Positions 27,152-37,299 of a DNA stretch of 64,000 bases are shown in pieces (position 1 is the first letter of the stretch; each line of letters opens with the position of its first letter). This stretch comes from Pseudomonas duriflava. Its GTDB lineage: Bacteria > Pseudomonadota > Gammaproteobacteria > Pseudomonadales > Pseudomonadaceae. The position numbers and the translations under genes were made by a program. Location: contig NZ_VLKY01000006.1 in the NCBI RefSeq assembly GCF_007830155.1, positions 248,001 to 312,000 of the forward strand, given 5' to 3'. Below the pieces are notes generated by a model, which did no database searches, was not told the origin of the DNA, and was given only the letters and a program-made list of their open reading frames with translations.

Positions 27152-27832
27152 TCAGACATCCACCCAGCGGCGCAAGAGGTTATGGTAAGCCCCGGTCAGC
27201 TGAACGAGAGAAGGATGGTCTGGAACATCGCGTGTCAGGTTCTGGATGGCTGTATCCATTTCGAATAGAAGGGCTCGCTGGCTGTCCTCGCGTACCAGGC
27301 TTTGAGTCCAGAAGAACGCGGCATAGCGTGCCCCTCGCGTAACTGGCTCGACCTTGTGAAGGCTGGTTCCGGGGTAGATTACGGCATCGCCGGCTGCCAG
27401 TTTCACACGCTGTGTTCCAAACGTGTCCTGGATAACGAGTTCGCCCCCATCGTAGGTGTCAGGATCGCTGAGAAACACGGTTGTTGATAGGTCAGTACGG
27501 ACACGTTCAACGCCGTTCCGTACATTGCGTACGGCATTGTCGATATGAAAATCGAATGCTCCCCCAGCGGTATAGCAATTTATAAGAGGAGGAAAGATCT
27601 TGTTTGGCAAGGCAGCGGACATGAACAGGGGATGCTGCCACAGGCGATGCACGATTGCTTCGCCGATTTCGCGGGTAAGCGGATGATCCTCGGGAAGTTG
27701 TAAATTGTGCTTTGCCCTGGCGGATTGATAGCCAGCCGTGGCCTTGCCGTCCTCCCATTCCGTCTGCTCAAGGGCCTCACGGATACGCGTTGTTTCTTCA
27801 AGCGTAAAGACTTGGGGAATCGCTAACAGCAT
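27152..27832 (-). CDS. piuC: Fe(II)/2-oxoglutarate-dependent PKHD-type hydroxylase PiuC
   Basis: A 226-residue dioxygenase with the iron-binding triad His96 and Asp98 (FHIDNA) and His159 (SLHKV). Arg169 (RGARYAA) binds 2-oxoglutarate. It is encoded next to the TonB receptor piuA and is part of the Fur-controlled piu group, thought to help process iron chelates or siderophores; the substrate is unknown. It is divergent from piuA, with a Fur-box-like sequence 26-44 bases upstream of its start. Confidence 0.92.
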   Translation of the reverse strand: MLLAIPQVFTLEETTRIREALEQTEWEDGKATAGYQSARAKHNLQLPEDHPLTREIGEAIVHRLWQHPLFMSAALPNKIFPPLINCYTAGGAFDFHIDNAVRNVRNGVERVRTDLSTTVFLSDPDTYDGGELVIQDTFGTQRVKLAAGDAVIYPGTSLHKVEPVTRGARYAAFFWTQSLVREDSQRALLFEMDTAIQNLTRDVPDHPSLVQLTGAYHNLLRRWVDV

Positions 27833-27857
27833 AGGAGGCTCAAAAGCTATGTGGTGG

Positions 27858-27876
27858 TTAAATGATATTAGTTCTC
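27858..27876. promoter_or_regulatory. Fur-box-like site on the piuC side
   Basis: TTAAATGATATTAGTTCTC matches the 19-base Fur consensus at 12 positions and shares the core AATGATATT with the second site. It lies 25 bases upstream of the piuC start. Confidence 0.5.
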
Positions 27877-27948
27877 AACGTTGTATAAGTTTAATATCAC
27901 GGGTTGTATCTATTCATCCATAAGGTAACAAAATAGGTACAATTTTCC

Positions 27949-27967
27949 ACTAATGATATTGATAGTA
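27949..27967. promoter_or_regulatory. Fur-box-like site on the piuA side
   Basis: ACTAATGATATTGATAGTA matches the Fur consensus at 12 of 19 positions, arranged as adjacent GATAAT-like hexamers. It is about 50 bases upstream of the piuA start. Confidence 0.6.
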
Positions 27968-28016
27968 ATTCCTGTTTGCCTGTATGTTTCCCGCCTCGTT
28001 TGTGGGGATCATAGCA

Positions 28017-30266
28017 ATGACGCGACAATTAGAATTAAGCGCTACGCCCAAGCTTCTGGCTTCGGCCGTTGGCGTAGCCATTACCGCTTTTTCGAATACA
28101 TCTTTTGCCCAGCAGGCTGGCAGCGCCTCGCAGGACGCTTCTGTGGTCGATCTGAGCAGTACTACCGTCGTTGGGGAACAGACGGATGCTGGCAGCTATC
28201 AGACCAAGGAGTCGGCTTCCTCCAAATATACTGCTCCCCTGCGTGACACGCCCAAGTCTGTTACGGTTATTCCGACCCAAGTCATCAAGGACACGGGTGC
28301 ACTAAGCTTGACTGATGCTCTGCGTACCGTCCCTGGCATTACCTTTGGGGCCGGTGAAGGCGGTAACCCCCAGGGTGATCGGCCTTTCATTCGCGGTTTC
28401 AGTGCAGAAAGCGACACATTCGTTGATGGTTTGCGCGACGTTGCCTCGCAAACGCGTGAAGTCTTTAATCTGGAAAGCATCGAAGTCAGTAAAGGCCCGG
28501 GCTCGGCCTATACAGGTGCTGGCTCGACTGGCGGCAGCCTTAACCTGATCTCCAAGACGCCTAAGCTGCATGATTTCGTCGACGGCGGCTTTACTTATGG
28601 TTCCGATCAGACACGCCGCACTACATTAGATGTTAACCATGTACTGACCGATTCGGCTGCCTTCCGCCTGAATCTGATGAAGCACGACGCCAATGTTGCA
28701 GGTCGTGATGGTGTTGATGTCAGCCGTTGGGGGGTAGCACCTTCGATCAGTTTTGGGCTGGGCACACCTACACGTGCGACCTTCTCCTATTACCACCTGG
28801 AAACGGATGACACGCCTGATTATGGCATTCCGCTAACCAACGTGAACCGCAGTGAGGCCAATCCGAGCCGACCGGCCCATGTTGACAAGGATAACTGGTA
28901 CGGGTCGAGCCGTGACTACCGTGAGAGCACAACGGACAGTGGCACGTTCCGGATCGAGCATGACTTGAATGACAGCCTGACCTTGTCCAACAGTTTCCGG
29001 ATGGTACGTACAACATTGGATTATGTTGCTACCAACCCGGACGACAGTAAGGGTAACGTTGTAAATGGTTACGTCTATCGTTCGCCCAAGAGCCGTAATT
29101 CGGTTTCTGAAGGCTGGGTCAACCAGACTGATCTGAAAGCGCTTTTCAATACAGGCTCTGTTGAGCATACGCTGGTGACGGGCTTGGAGTTCAGCTACGA
29201 AGACGTTCACAGCCGTCCTTATACGTTCACGTCCAGCGCCACAGGCAGTAACTGCCTGGCCAATGCGGCACTGTTTACTAGTGGTGACTGCACCAGCCTG
29301 TCTAACCCGTCCTATCACGACGGTTGGGACGGAACCATTGCTGAAGGCACGTCGTATACCGATACGGATATCAAAACGAGCGCAGCCTATGTGTTTGATA
29401 CCCTGAAGCTCAACGAGCAATGGTCCGTGAATCTGGGACTGCGTTATGACGACTATCAGGTGAAGAGCAGTGGCTTTGGCAATAATGGTATACGTGGCGC
29501 GGCCAGCAGTAACTTCTCCAATGAAAACAATTCGCACTTTTGGAACTACCAAGCCGGTGTAGTTTATAAACCGCGGCCCAACGGCAGCATTTATGTTGCG
29601 TGGTCGACCTCCAGCAATCCATCAGGTGAAACTGCTGGCGAGGGGCTATCGGACATATCCGCAGCCAACAACGGGCTCGACCCCGAGCGTAACCGTAACT
29701 ATGAGATCGGGACGAAGTGGGACTTCTTTAACGAGGCGCTGTCGCTAAACGCCGCGATCTTCCGTACTGACAAAACCAATGCTCGCGTAGCCAGCGCCGA
29801 TGCCAGCGTTTCTCAGGTATTGGATGGCGAGCAACGCGTACAAGGGGTAGAGCTGGGCTTCAGCGGTAAACTGACGCCTCACTGGAAGGTCTTTGGTGGT
29901 TACACCTATCTAGACAGCGAGATCCGTAGTTCAACGACGGCCTCCGATGTAGGCAACCAGATGCCGCAAACGCCGGAAAACAATGCCACGCTGTGGACGA
30001 CCTATGACCTGACGCAAGACTTCACCTTTGGTGGCGGCGCAACCTATGTTGATCAGCAGTTCGGCAATACAGCCAACTCGGTGTATATCCCGTCTTATGT
30101 GCGCTATGACGCCATGGCCGCCTACCGCATCAACAAGCACTTCGACCTGCAGCTCAACGTGCAAAACCTGACTGACAAGCGTTACTACGATCAAGTCTTC
30201 AGTACTCACATGGCGCATGTTGCTCCGGGGCGTACCGTTCTGTTAAGCACTAACTTCCACTTCTAA
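28017..30266 (+). CDS. piuA: TonB-dependent siderophore receptor PiuA
   Basis: A 749-residue outer-membrane receptor. A signal peptide (about residues 1-31, ending SFAQQ) is followed by a TonB box-like stretch. The plug domain has RDTPKSVTVIPTQ near 65-90 and RPFIRGF near 122, and a beta-barrel ends in the typical outer-membrane terminal phenylalanine (STNFHF). PiuA in P. aeruginosa takes up iron chelates and is the entry route for several siderophore-conjugated drugs. The ATG at 28017 is preferred because homologues begin MTRQLELSA; a start at 27984 would add eleven residues. Regulation by Fur is inferred from the upstream site. Confidence 0.93.
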   Translation: MTRQLELSATPKLLASAVGVAITAFSNTSFAQQAGSASQDASVVDLSSTTVVGEQTDAGSYQTKESASSKYTAPLRDTPKSVTVIPTQVIKDTGALSLTDALRTVPGITFGAGEGGNPQGDRPFIRGFSAESDTFVDGLRDVASQTREVFNLESIEVSKGPGSAYTGAGSTGGSLNLISKTPKLHDFVDGGFTYGSDQTRRTTLDVNHVLTDSAAFRLNLMKHDANVAGRDGVDVSRWGVAPSISFGLGTPTRATFSYYHLETDDTPDYGIPLTNVNRSEANPSRPAHVDKDNWYGSSRDYRESTTDSGTFRIEHDLNDSLTLSNSFRMVRTTLDYVATNPDDSKGNVVNGYVYRSPKSRNSVSEGWVNQTDLKALFNTGSVEHTLVTGLEFSYEDVHSRPYTFTSSATGSNCLANAALFTSGDCTSLSNPSYHDGWDGTIAEGTSYTDTDIKTSAAYVFDTLKLNEQWSVNLGLRYDDYQVKSSGFGNNGIRGAASSNFSNENNSHFWNYQAGVVYKPRPNGSIYVAWSTSSNPSGETAGEGLSDISAANNGLDPERNRNYEIGTKWDFFNEALSLNAAIFRTDKTNARVASADASVSQVLDGEQRVQGVELGFSGKLTPHWKVFGGYTYLDSEIRSSTTASDVGNQMPQTPENNATLWTTYDLTQDFTFGGGATYVDQQFGNTANSVYIPSYVRYDAMAAYRINKHFDLQLNVQNLTDKRYYDQVFSTHMAHVAPGRTVLLSTNFHF

Positions 30267-30284
30267 GAAAGACTCAATGTCTTG

Positions 30285-30314
30285 AAACCCGGCTCCGGTG
30301 AGTCGGGTTTTTTG
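30285..30314 (+). terminator. Intrinsic terminator between piuA and piuB
   Basis: AAACCCGGCTC and GAGTCGGGTTT pair, with one mismatch, around CGGT. A run of six T follows, 19 bases after the piuA stop. It should reduce piuB expression relative to piuA. Confidence 0.85.
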
Positions 30315-30387
30315 TGCAAAGAGAAAATGTTTTTCTGGTAGATCCACTCAGTTGAACCGGCGGCTCGATAAGGCGAATAGTACGGAT

Positions 30388-32907
30388 ATGAAAAAGATCC
30401 TGTTTCAGTTGCACTGGCTTCTGGGCATTACAGCGGGTCTGGTTCTGGCTGTTGTAGGGGTTACAGGCGCCGCCTACAGCTTTGAGAGCGAGATCTTGCA
30501 ACTGCTCAATCCGCAAAGCGTTCGGGTCGATACGCAGGGAACCGGAATTCTGTCACCCGGAGAGCTTGTGCGTCGCGTAGAGGCATCCGAGCAGAAGCGT
30601 GTGACTGGCCTGGCCATGGAGTTACAGGACGGAAAAGCAGGGCGCGTGTTTTTTATGCCGCCTCCAGGCGAGCGGCGGGGTCCCATGCGCTTGGTGGACC
30701 CGTTTACTGCCGATGTACTAGGACCGCCGCGAGGGGCCGCTTTTTTTGGGTTGATGCTGCAACTGCACCGTTTCCTCGCAATGGGTGAGACGGGAAAGGC
30801 CATCACAGGGGCTAGCACCTTGGCGCTGGTCTTTTTCTGCTTGTCCGGGCTTTATTTGCGCTGGCCTCGAAAAGCCTTGAATTGGCGTGTCTGGTTAACG
30901 CTGGACTGGGCCAAGAGAGGGCGTAGTTTTAACTGGGACCTGCATTCTGTCGCTGGCACATGGTGTCTGGCGCTCTATCTCCTGGCCGCTTTGACTGGAT
31001 TGTTCTGGTCCTATGAGTGGTACCGTAACGGCCTGATTCATGTGTTAAGCGATGGCCCCGCGCAGTCGCGTGGCGAGCACGGCCCCGGTCGCCAGAAACC
31101 AGGAGGAACATCAACTGATATCGATTATGACAAGCTCTGGGCAAGCGTGCAGGTATCCACAGGCCCTGGTCTAGAGGCCTATAACCTGCGTTTTCCTCCG
31201 GCGGAGGGGCAGCCGGTTACCGTGCTCTATCGCCTGGAAGGAGCTGCGCATCCGCGTGCCTTTAACCAGCTGGAGATTGATCCGCTGACGGGCGAGGTTC
31301 GTCGTCACGAGCGCTATACCGAGAAGAGCCTAAAGAGTCAGCTGCTCGCCAGCGTTTATGTCTTGCATTCGGGTGAATACTTTGGCCTAACCGGACGCAT
31401 TCTTATGTTTCTGGCCAGTCTGCTTGTACCGTTGTTCTTTATTACAGGATGGCTGCTCTACCTGGACCGCCGTCGTAAGAAGCGGGAGATACGTGCCGCA
31501 CGTGGGGTAGTGGCAAGCGTTGACCACAATAGCGACTGGCTGATTGGCTTCGCGAGCCAGAGCGGTACGGCTGAGCAATTAGCCTGGCAAACTGCTTATC
31601 GCTTACAAACGGCAGGACAGGCTGTCAGCGTCCTCTCGTTGGCACAGTTGACGGCCGAGCGTTTAGCTCAAGCAAACCGCGCATTATTTGTGGTCAGTAC
31701 GTTTGGCGATGGTGAGGCGCCTGACAGCGCCCGCCGTTTTGAGCGCAGGCTATTGGGCCAAGACCTAACGCTGGATCGTTTGAAATACGCCGTGTTGGCA
31801 TTAGGTGATCGACAGTATCCCGCGTTCTGTGGATTTGGCAGGCGATTACAAGCGTGGTTAGGCAGTCGCGGAGCGCAAACTTTGTTCGAAACCGTTGAGG
31901 TCGACAGAGACGACGCTATAGCGCTAGCCCGCTGGAATCAGGGGTTGATTGATCTAGGGGCACCGTTAGCTACACCGGCCTCGGTGCCTTTAGAGGAATG
32001 GCGGTTAGTGAGTCGGACATGCCTGAACTCTCAGGGAGAGGGCTGGCGTACCTACCGGTTGGCATTGCAGTCTGTTTCCGGCGCGCAGTGGGCAGCAGGC
32101 GATCTGATAGAGATCCTACCCCGACATCCTGAGGAGCACGTAGCCTGTTGGCTGGCGCCGTTAGGGCTCGATCCGCAGACCCTCGTATGCGTGGACGGGC
32201 TGGACTTAACGCTGGGGCAGGCACTGGCTGCCCGATTATTGCCTGATAACCCGCAACATCTGATTGGCATGCATGCACAGGCCTTGGTCGAGGCTCTTAT
32301 ACCCTTGTCCGTACGGCAATATTCGATTGCTTCGGTACCTGCCGAGGGGCTGGCAACTCTGCTGGTTCGGCAGGAAAAAAAGTCCAGTGGTGAGTGGGGC
32401 ATCGCCTCGGGCGGGCTGACATTGCATACAGCACTCAACGATGTGGTATGGGCGCGGATACGTCCCAACCCGGCTTTTCATATTCCGGCAGATGATCGAC
32501 CTGTCATTCTGATTGGTAACGGCACAGGCATGGCAGGACTACGCAGCCTACTGAAAGCCCGAATCGAAGCAGGGTATACGCATAACTGGCTAATTTTTGG
32601 TGAGCGTAATGCACAGCACGATTACTACTTCAGGGAAGACATCGAGCGCTGGTGGGACCAGGGGCAGCTGGCCCGTCTGGATCTGGCCTTTTCCCGAGAT
32701 CAGGCGGAAAAGATTTATGTGCAGGATCGCTTGTACGAGTCCTCGGAGGAGTTGCGTAAATGGATCGCGCAAGGGGCTTCGCTGTATGTGTGCGGCAGTT
32801 TACAGGGCATGGCAAAAGGCGTGCATGCCATGTTGATTAAGGTGTTGGGAGAGGAGCAGGTTGAGCAGCTTCTTGAGGAGGGTCGCTACAAGCGGGATGT
32901 TTATTAA
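30388..32907 (+). CDS. piuB: PepSY-domain / flavodoxin / FAD-NAD(P)H reductase fusion (PiuB-like ferric reductase)
   Basis: An 839-residue inner-membrane reductase. PepSY-associated membrane segments occupy about residues 8-30, 140-165, 195-220 and 345-370. A flavodoxin-like domain begins near 395 (IGFASQSGTAEQLAW). A CPR-type FAD and NAD(P)H module runs from about 545 to the end (RQYSIAS, GNGTGMAGLR, YVCGSLQGMAKG). Electrons probably pass from NADPH through FAD/FMN to ferric chelates at the membrane. The ATG at 30388 is chosen because the preceding 30 codons overlap the terminator; AAGGCG is a weak ribosome-binding site. Gene order piuC-piuA-piuB supports the name. Confidence 0.88.
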   Translation: MKKILFQLHWLLGITAGLVLAVVGVTGAAYSFESEILQLLNPQSVRVDTQGTGILSPGELVRRVEASEQKRVTGLAMELQDGKAGRVFFMPPPGERRGPMRLVDPFTADVLGPPRGAAFFGLMLQLHRFLAMGETGKAITGASTLALVFFCLSGLYLRWPRKALNWRVWLTLDWAKRGRSFNWDLHSVAGTWCLALYLLAALTGLFWSYEWYRNGLIHVLSDGPAQSRGEHGPGRQKPGGTSTDIDYDKLWASVQVSTGPGLEAYNLRFPPAEGQPVTVLYRLEGAAHPRAFNQLEIDPLTGEVRRHERYTEKSLKSQLLASVYVLHSGEYFGLTGRILMFLASLLVPLFFITGWLLYLDRRRKKREIRAARGVVASVDHNSDWLIGFASQSGTAEQLAWQTAYRLQTAGQAVSVLSLAQLTAERLAQANRALFVVSTFGDGEAPDSARRFERRLLGQDLTLDRLKYAVLALGDRQYPAFCGFGRRLQAWLGSRGAQTLFETVEVDRDDAIALARWNQGLIDLGAPLATPASVPLEEWRLVSRTCLNSQGEGWRTYRLALQSVSGAQWAAGDLIEILPRHPEEHVACWLAPLGLDPQTLVCVDGLDLTLGQALAARLLPDNPQHLIGMHAQALVEALIPLSVRQYSIASVPAEGLATLLVRQEKKSSGEWGIASGGLTLHTALNDVVWARIRPNPAFHIPADDRPVILIGNGTGMAGLRSLLKARIEAGYTHNWLIFGERNAQHDYYFREDIERWWDQGQLARLDLAFSRDQAEKIYVQDRLYESSEELRKWIAQGASLYVCGSLQGMAKGVHAMLIKVLGEEQVEQLLEEGRYKRDVY

Positions 32908-33078
32908 GAACATCCCGGTGCGGCCAGGGGAACTGCCAGGGCCGCATGTCTCTCAGTGGTTATAGCAATATAAAAAGGAATACTCGGCAGAATTTTTCCT
33001 TCTGGGGTCTCGTGTCTGCACAAGGGTGGCAGGTACGAGGCCATATGGATAACAGCGCTTATTGATCAGGACACGTAC

Positions 33079-34392
33079 ATGCCCCATGCCCCAGCCCAGC
33101 AGGCTACTACCGCCCCGGCTATCGATGAGTCAGCGCTTTATCGCAAGGTTATCTGGCGCCTCATACCGTTCCTGTGCTTCTGCTACCTGGCGGCCTATCT
33201 CGATCGAATCAATATAGGTTTCGCCAAGCTACAGATGCTTGATCAACTCCAGTTCTCCCAGACTGCCTATGGGTTGGGCGCTGGCTTATTCTTTGTGGGC
33301 TATATCCTGTTCGAAGTGCCCAGTAATCTTGTGCTCGAGCGGGTAGGGGCACGACTCTGGATCGCGCGGATCATGATTACCTGGGGGCTTCTGTCAGGCG
33401 CCACGATGTTTGTAACTGAGACGTGGCATTTCTATCTTGTCCGCTTTCTGCTGGGTGCCGCAGAGGCTGGATTCCTACCCGGAGTCTTGTATTACCTGAC
33501 GCGCTGGTTTCCGTCTTATCGCAGGAGTCGCGTCATCGCGTTGTTTATGATCGGCCTACCCTTGTCCAGTCTGATTGGCGCTCCGGTCTCCGGGTGGATC
33601 ATGAGTCGTTTCGATGACGTTTCAGGTCTGGAAGGCTGGCAGTGGCTATTCCTGCTTGAGGCAGCGCCAACCGTTCTGCTCGGACTGGCTACGCTCGTTG
33701 TTCTGCCCAACGGAATCCATGAGGCAAAGTGGCTGACGGATGAACAGAAACGTATTCTGGAGGCTCGTCTAGCCGAGGATGAAGCCTCCAATCCCAGCAC
33801 CCGCACATCGTTCAAGGACGGCTTTTGGAGTATCAAGGTCTGGATGCTTGGCGGAATCGATTTTTCCATTCTGCTTTGCGCTTATGCCATTGGCTTCTGG
33901 CTGCCCACCTTTATCAAAGGTGCCGGTGTGACTGACACCTTCGAAATTGGCGTATTAACGGCTATTCCCAGTCTGGCAGGGTTGATTGGCATGCTGGTGA
34001 TCGGAGCCAGCTCCGACCGTTATAGGGAGCGTCGCTGGCACATCATTGTGCCGTTTCTGGTCGGGGCGGCAGCGCTGTTTCTAAGTACGTTCTTTGCCGA
34101 TGACGTAACCCTGTTAGTTGTCCTGTTCTCGATCGCATCCGGCGCCGTCATCGGTGCGGTGCCGGTATTTTTCAGCCTGCCCGCGACCTTTCTTAAAGGG
34201 ACTGCTGCTGCGACGGGGTTTGCGCTGGCATGCTCGCTGGCCAATATTGCCGGTCTGGTCAGTAATTCCCTGATGGGCTTTGTCATGGACCTGACCCAGA
34301 GCAGTGCCATTGCCTTATGGTTGTTTGCAGCGTGCCTGTTGCTTAGTTGTCTACTGGTAATTGCCCTGCCGCCAAAGGTCGTGAACCGTTGA
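33079..34392 (+). CDS. MFS transporter, anion:cation symporter family
   Basis: A 437-residue transporter with twelve membrane segments. The motif LDRINIGFAKLQM after the first segment, followed by FFVGYILFEVPSNLVLERVGAR, is diagnostic for the ACS family that imports organic acids such as phthalate, galactonate, tartrate or hydroxyphenylacetate. The substrate cannot be named, and no catabolic genes adjoin it. It lies between piuB and a convergent DMT gene, 27 bases from that stop. Confidence 0.88.
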   Translation: MPHAPAQQATTAPAIDESALYRKVIWRLIPFLCFCYLAAYLDRINIGFAKLQMLDQLQFSQTAYGLGAGLFFVGYILFEVPSNLVLERVGARLWIARIMITWGLLSGATMFVTETWHFYLVRFLLGAAEAGFLPGVLYYLTRWFPSYRRSRVIALFMIGLPLSSLIGAPVSGWIMSRFDDVSGLEGWQWLFLLEAAPTVLLGLATLVVLPNGIHEAKWLTDEQKRILEARLAEDEASNPSTRTSFKDGFWSIKVWMLGGIDFSILLCAYAIGFWLPTFIKGAGVTDTFEIGVLTAIPSLAGLIGMLVIGASSDRYRERRWHIIVPFLVGAAALFLSTFFADDVTLLVVLFSIASGAVIGAVPVFFSLPATFLKGTAAATGFALACSLANIAGLVSNSLMGFVMDLTQSSAIALWLFAACLLLSCLLVIALPPKVVNR

Positions 34393-34419
34393 GGACGCGT
34401 CGCACCTGTTATTAACCAA

Positions 34420-34860
34420 TCAGTTACGGCTAATCAGCCAGACGCCACCGCCAATTAATAACACGCCGGCCGCCTTGCCCAAGGTGACCGGCGCTTCACG
34501 AAAGCCGGCCCAACCGAAGTGGTCCAAGGTTAAAGACATAACCAGCTGGCCAGCGATTACGATGGCCATAAACAGCGTGGCGCCAATGCGAGGCCCGGCA
34601 TAAGCTGCTACGGCAATAAAGCACATGCCCAGCAGGCCGCCGCTCCAATGCCACCATGAGAGATCCTTTAAGGCGCTTAGAGAAGGAAGTTCACGCTGTG
34701 AGGCTGTTAGAAGGCAAAGAGCAAGCAAGCCGACCGCGAAGGAAACCGTGGCTGCTGCAAAAGTACTAGAGAGCTGGCGTGCCAGCTGTCCATTGATGCC
34801 AGCCTGAAGGGGCAGGCAGGCACCGGCGAAGAAGGGAAGGGCAAGAAGCCAGACAGGCAT
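34420..34860 (-). CDS. DMT-family small transporter (DUF606/YdcZ type)
   Basis: A 146-residue membrane protein with five hydrophobic segments. It has the family hallmarks LPLQAGINGQLAR near residue 20, WHWSGGLLGMCFIAVA near 72-87 and the LDHFGW motif near 112. YdcZ-like proteins are half-size members of the drug/metabolite superfamily with unknown substrates; they often occur in pairs, but only one copy is visible here. An AGGAGAA ribosome-binding site precedes the ATG. Confidence 0.85.
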   Translation of the reverse strand: MPVWLLALPFFAGACLPLQAGINGQLARQLSSTFAAATVSFAVGLLALCLLTASQRELPSLSALKDLSWWHWSGGLLGMCFIAVAAYAGPRIGATLFMAIVIAGQLVMSLTLDHFGWAGFREAPVTLGKAAGVLLIGGGVWLISRN

Positions 34861-34940
34861 GACGTTCTCCTGAGTAAAAGGGGGAAGGCAGTATGCCTAT
34901 TGCTGATAGTTTTCACGAAGCGAACAGGAGAAACCAGAGC

Positions 34941-35225
34941 ATGTTTAGCCATATTCAGGTTGGTGCGCGTGATTTGGTTCGTTTGACTGCGCTCTACACG
35001 GCGGCGCTCGATGAACTAGGTTGATACGTCTGCCGAATGAGGATGATGGTGGCTACGCGGGTGCCAGATGGCAGTATCCTGGGCAGCGCTGGCTCTGTTG
35101 TTGGGAGCTTGAGATCAGTCTGGCTGACCCAGGGGGCCTGTTTACACGCCTCCTGGATAGCTGATGAGCCAACGATGCAGGTAACGACTGTACCTGCATG
35201 CCTGATGCTAAAGGCGTCGGCTTAG
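34941..35225 (+). pseudogene. VOC/glyoxalase-like protein, frameshifted
   Basis: The frame from 34941 reads MFSHIQVGARDLVRLTALYT, a textbook start of VOC-family (glyoxalase/bleomycin-resistance) proteins, but stops at 35022-35024. After a frame change the sequence continues with LPNEDDGGYAGARWQYPGQ.. up to tandem stops near 35160. The last third gives only a weak match. Intact relatives are about 125-130 residues. The gene is therefore decayed, with at least two lesions and a lost C-terminal metal ligand region. Confidence 0.7.
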
Positions 35226-36703
35226 TGCCCAGGTAGCGTATCCGGGGCGTCTGGCTTGTCATGGACGCCAAAGCGGTCGACCAGCGTGGCGCTGGCCTGG
35301 TTCAGGCCAATCACCTCGACTAACGTACCCTCCCGGCGGAACTTGAGAACGATACTGTCCAGCGCCGACACAGCCGTGATATCCCAGAAGTGGGCATGAG
35401 TAAGGTCGATTACTACATGCGAAGCCGCTTCCTTGAAATCGAAGGCCGCCGTGAAACGGGTCGTCGAGGCAAAGAATACCTGACCTTTTACTGCATATAT
35501 GCGCGTGTCGCCTTCCTTGCGCGGCTCTATCTGCAAGTAAAACGCGACCTTGTTAGCAAAGAACAGCGCGGCCAGCAGAACACCGCTCAATACGCCAAAC
35601 GCCAGGTTATGGGTAAATACCACTACGGCCACGGTAACCAGCATCACAATGTTTGTGGAAAGGGGATACTTACTCAGGTTACGAATCGAATCCCAACTGA
35701 AGGTACCAATGGACACCATGATCATCACGGCTACTAGCGCCGCCATGGGAATTTGCGAAACCCAGTCACCCAGAAAAACTACCAGGATCAGCAGAAACAC
35801 GCCCGCGACCAAGGTGGACAGACGTGAGCGGCCACCGGATTTCACGTTGATTACAGACTGTCCGATCATGGCGCACCCCGCCATGCCTCCCAGCAGACCG
35901 GACACGATGTTGGCTACGCCTTGCCCCTTACATTCACGGTTCTTGTCGCTGGGCGTATCGGTTAGATCGTCAACAATGGTCGCGGTCATCATCGATTCCA
36001 GCAGGCCTACCACGGCAATGGCGGCAGAATAAGGAAAGATGATTAGTAGCGTATCCAGGGTGAGCGGCACGTCAGGGAGTAGGAAAACCGGCAGGCTATC
36101 AGGCAGCTCGCCCATGTCGCCTACGGTACGTACGTCCAGGCCCATTATCATCGAGACGGCAGTTAGAAGCAGGATACAGACCAGTGGAGAAGGAATGACC
36201 TTGCCTACTACAGGTACGTAAGGGAACAGGTAAATAATACCCAGACCCGCTGCGGTCAGAGCATAGACATGCCAGGTCACGTGGGTCAGTTCCGGCAACT
36301 GAGCCATGAAAATAAGAATGGCCAAGGCATTGACGAACCCGGTAACTACCGAGCGTGACACGAAGCGCATCAGCGAGCCTAGCCTGAGATAGCCGACAAT
36401 GATTTGTAACAGGCCGGTGAGGACGGTAGCGGCTAGCAAATATTGCAAACCATGATCACGTACCAGTGTAACCATCAGGAGTGCCGTAGCGCCGGTTGCT
36501 GCGGAGATCATGCCCGGACGTCCACCTGCAAAGGCAATGGTGACGGCAATACAGAACGAAGCGTACAGACCGATCTTTGGGTCGACCCCGGCAATGATGG
36601 AAAAGGCAATGGCCTCTGGGATCAGGGCAAGGGCTACAACCAATCCGGCGAGTAAATCCCCGCGTAGGTTGTAAAGCCAGTGGGTCTTGAGTGTCTGCAG
36701 CAT
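35222..36703 (-). CDS. SulP-family inorganic anion transporter with STAS domain
   Basis: A 493-residue transporter. The SulP signature lies in the N-terminal half ([20 protein letters not shown] near residues 18-37, [15 protein letters not shown] near 58-72). About eleven to twelve membrane segments follow, then a C-terminal STAS domain from about residue 390 ([37 protein letters not shown]). Members move sulfate, bicarbonate or other anions in symport with Na+ or H+. No carbonic anhydrase or sulfur genes adjoin it, so the substrate is open. An unusually long gene-free stretch lies upstream. Confidence 0.9.
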   Translation of the reverse strand: MLQTLKTHWLYNLRGDLLAGLVVALALIPEAIAFSIIAGVDPKIGLYASFCIAVTIAFAGGRPGMISAATGATALLMVTLVRDHGLQYLLAATVLTGLLQIIVGYLRLGSLMRFVSRSVVTGFVNALAILIFMAQLPELTHVTWHVYALTAAGLGIIYLFPYVPVVGKVIPSPLVCILLLTAVSMIMGLDVRTVGDMGELPDSLPVFLLPDVPLTLDTLLIIFPYSAAIAVVGLLESMMTATIVDDLTDTPSDKNRECKGQGVANIVSGLLGGMAGCAMIGQSVINVKSGGRSRLSTLVAGVFLLILVVFLGDWVSQIPMAALVAVMIMVSIGTFSWDSIRNLSKYPLSTNIVMLVTVAVVVFTHNLAFGVLSGVLLAALFFANKVAFYLQIEPRKEGDTRIYAVKGQVFFASTTRFTAAFDFKEAASHVVIDLTHAHFWDITAVSALDSIVLKFRREGTLVEVIGLNQASATLVDRFGVHDKPDAPDTLPGH

Positions 36704-37299
36704 AGTGGTAATAGCCTGGAAAACAATGAACGTTAAGCCAACCCGTACGACACGCCACAGTGTCGAGGCATTGAAAAGTGTGCGGGTAGGATGAAATCGC
36801 TACCTGTCGAAAGGCAGGCGCACGCATGCTTCATGAAAGTCATGAGGCGGGAGGGCAGGAAAGGCTATGGCGGCGTAGGCAGCCAGCAGAAGGACAACAC
36901 AGTCATGCGATCTGATAGTCAATGTATAAAAAGATACCTTACCCGATTATAACCTTTGATGTCGAACGTAAACCTTTATCTAACCCTTGCTTATCGAAAA
37001 GGTTACTGCCCAAGCGTTTTCATCAGTGACAAATATAAGAGCGCCTAAATTCTATAAAATTGTGCGCTTCATCAATATTTATTGTTATTAATCAAGGGGA
37101 TAGAAAGGAACTGACGGCTGGGTCCGATATCTAAAGGCGACGCCGCGAGGTGGCTAGTCGCGTAGTACAGGCGTGTGGGAGCAGCTCCTCCACTTCTTTG
37201 CATGAGCGACAGATCCGCCTCTAGGAGCAGACGCCTGTGTTCGTCGCTTCGAATGCAGTCACCGGAATGAAGTAAATGACGTAGCCGGGAGTGAGTTGC
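36704..37299. other. Long intergenic region between divergent SulP and acyltransferase genes
   Basis: About 590 bases with no credible gene. AT-rich sequence around 36920-37090 probably holds promoters. The part 37167-37238 contains a REP-like palindromic element, listed separately. A 99-codon minus-strand frame at 37072-37371 overlaps the acyltransferase start and looks spurious. Confidence 0.5.
37167..37238. repeat. REP/REPIN-like palindromic element
   Basis: Outer arms ACAGGCGT (37167-37174) and ACGCCTGT (37231-37238) enclose GTGGGAGCAGCTCCTCCAC and TAGGAGCAG. The GGGAGC/TAGGAGC cores are typical of Pseudomonas REP sequences in opposite orientation. Copies elsewhere in the genome would confirm it. 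Confidence 0.45.
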
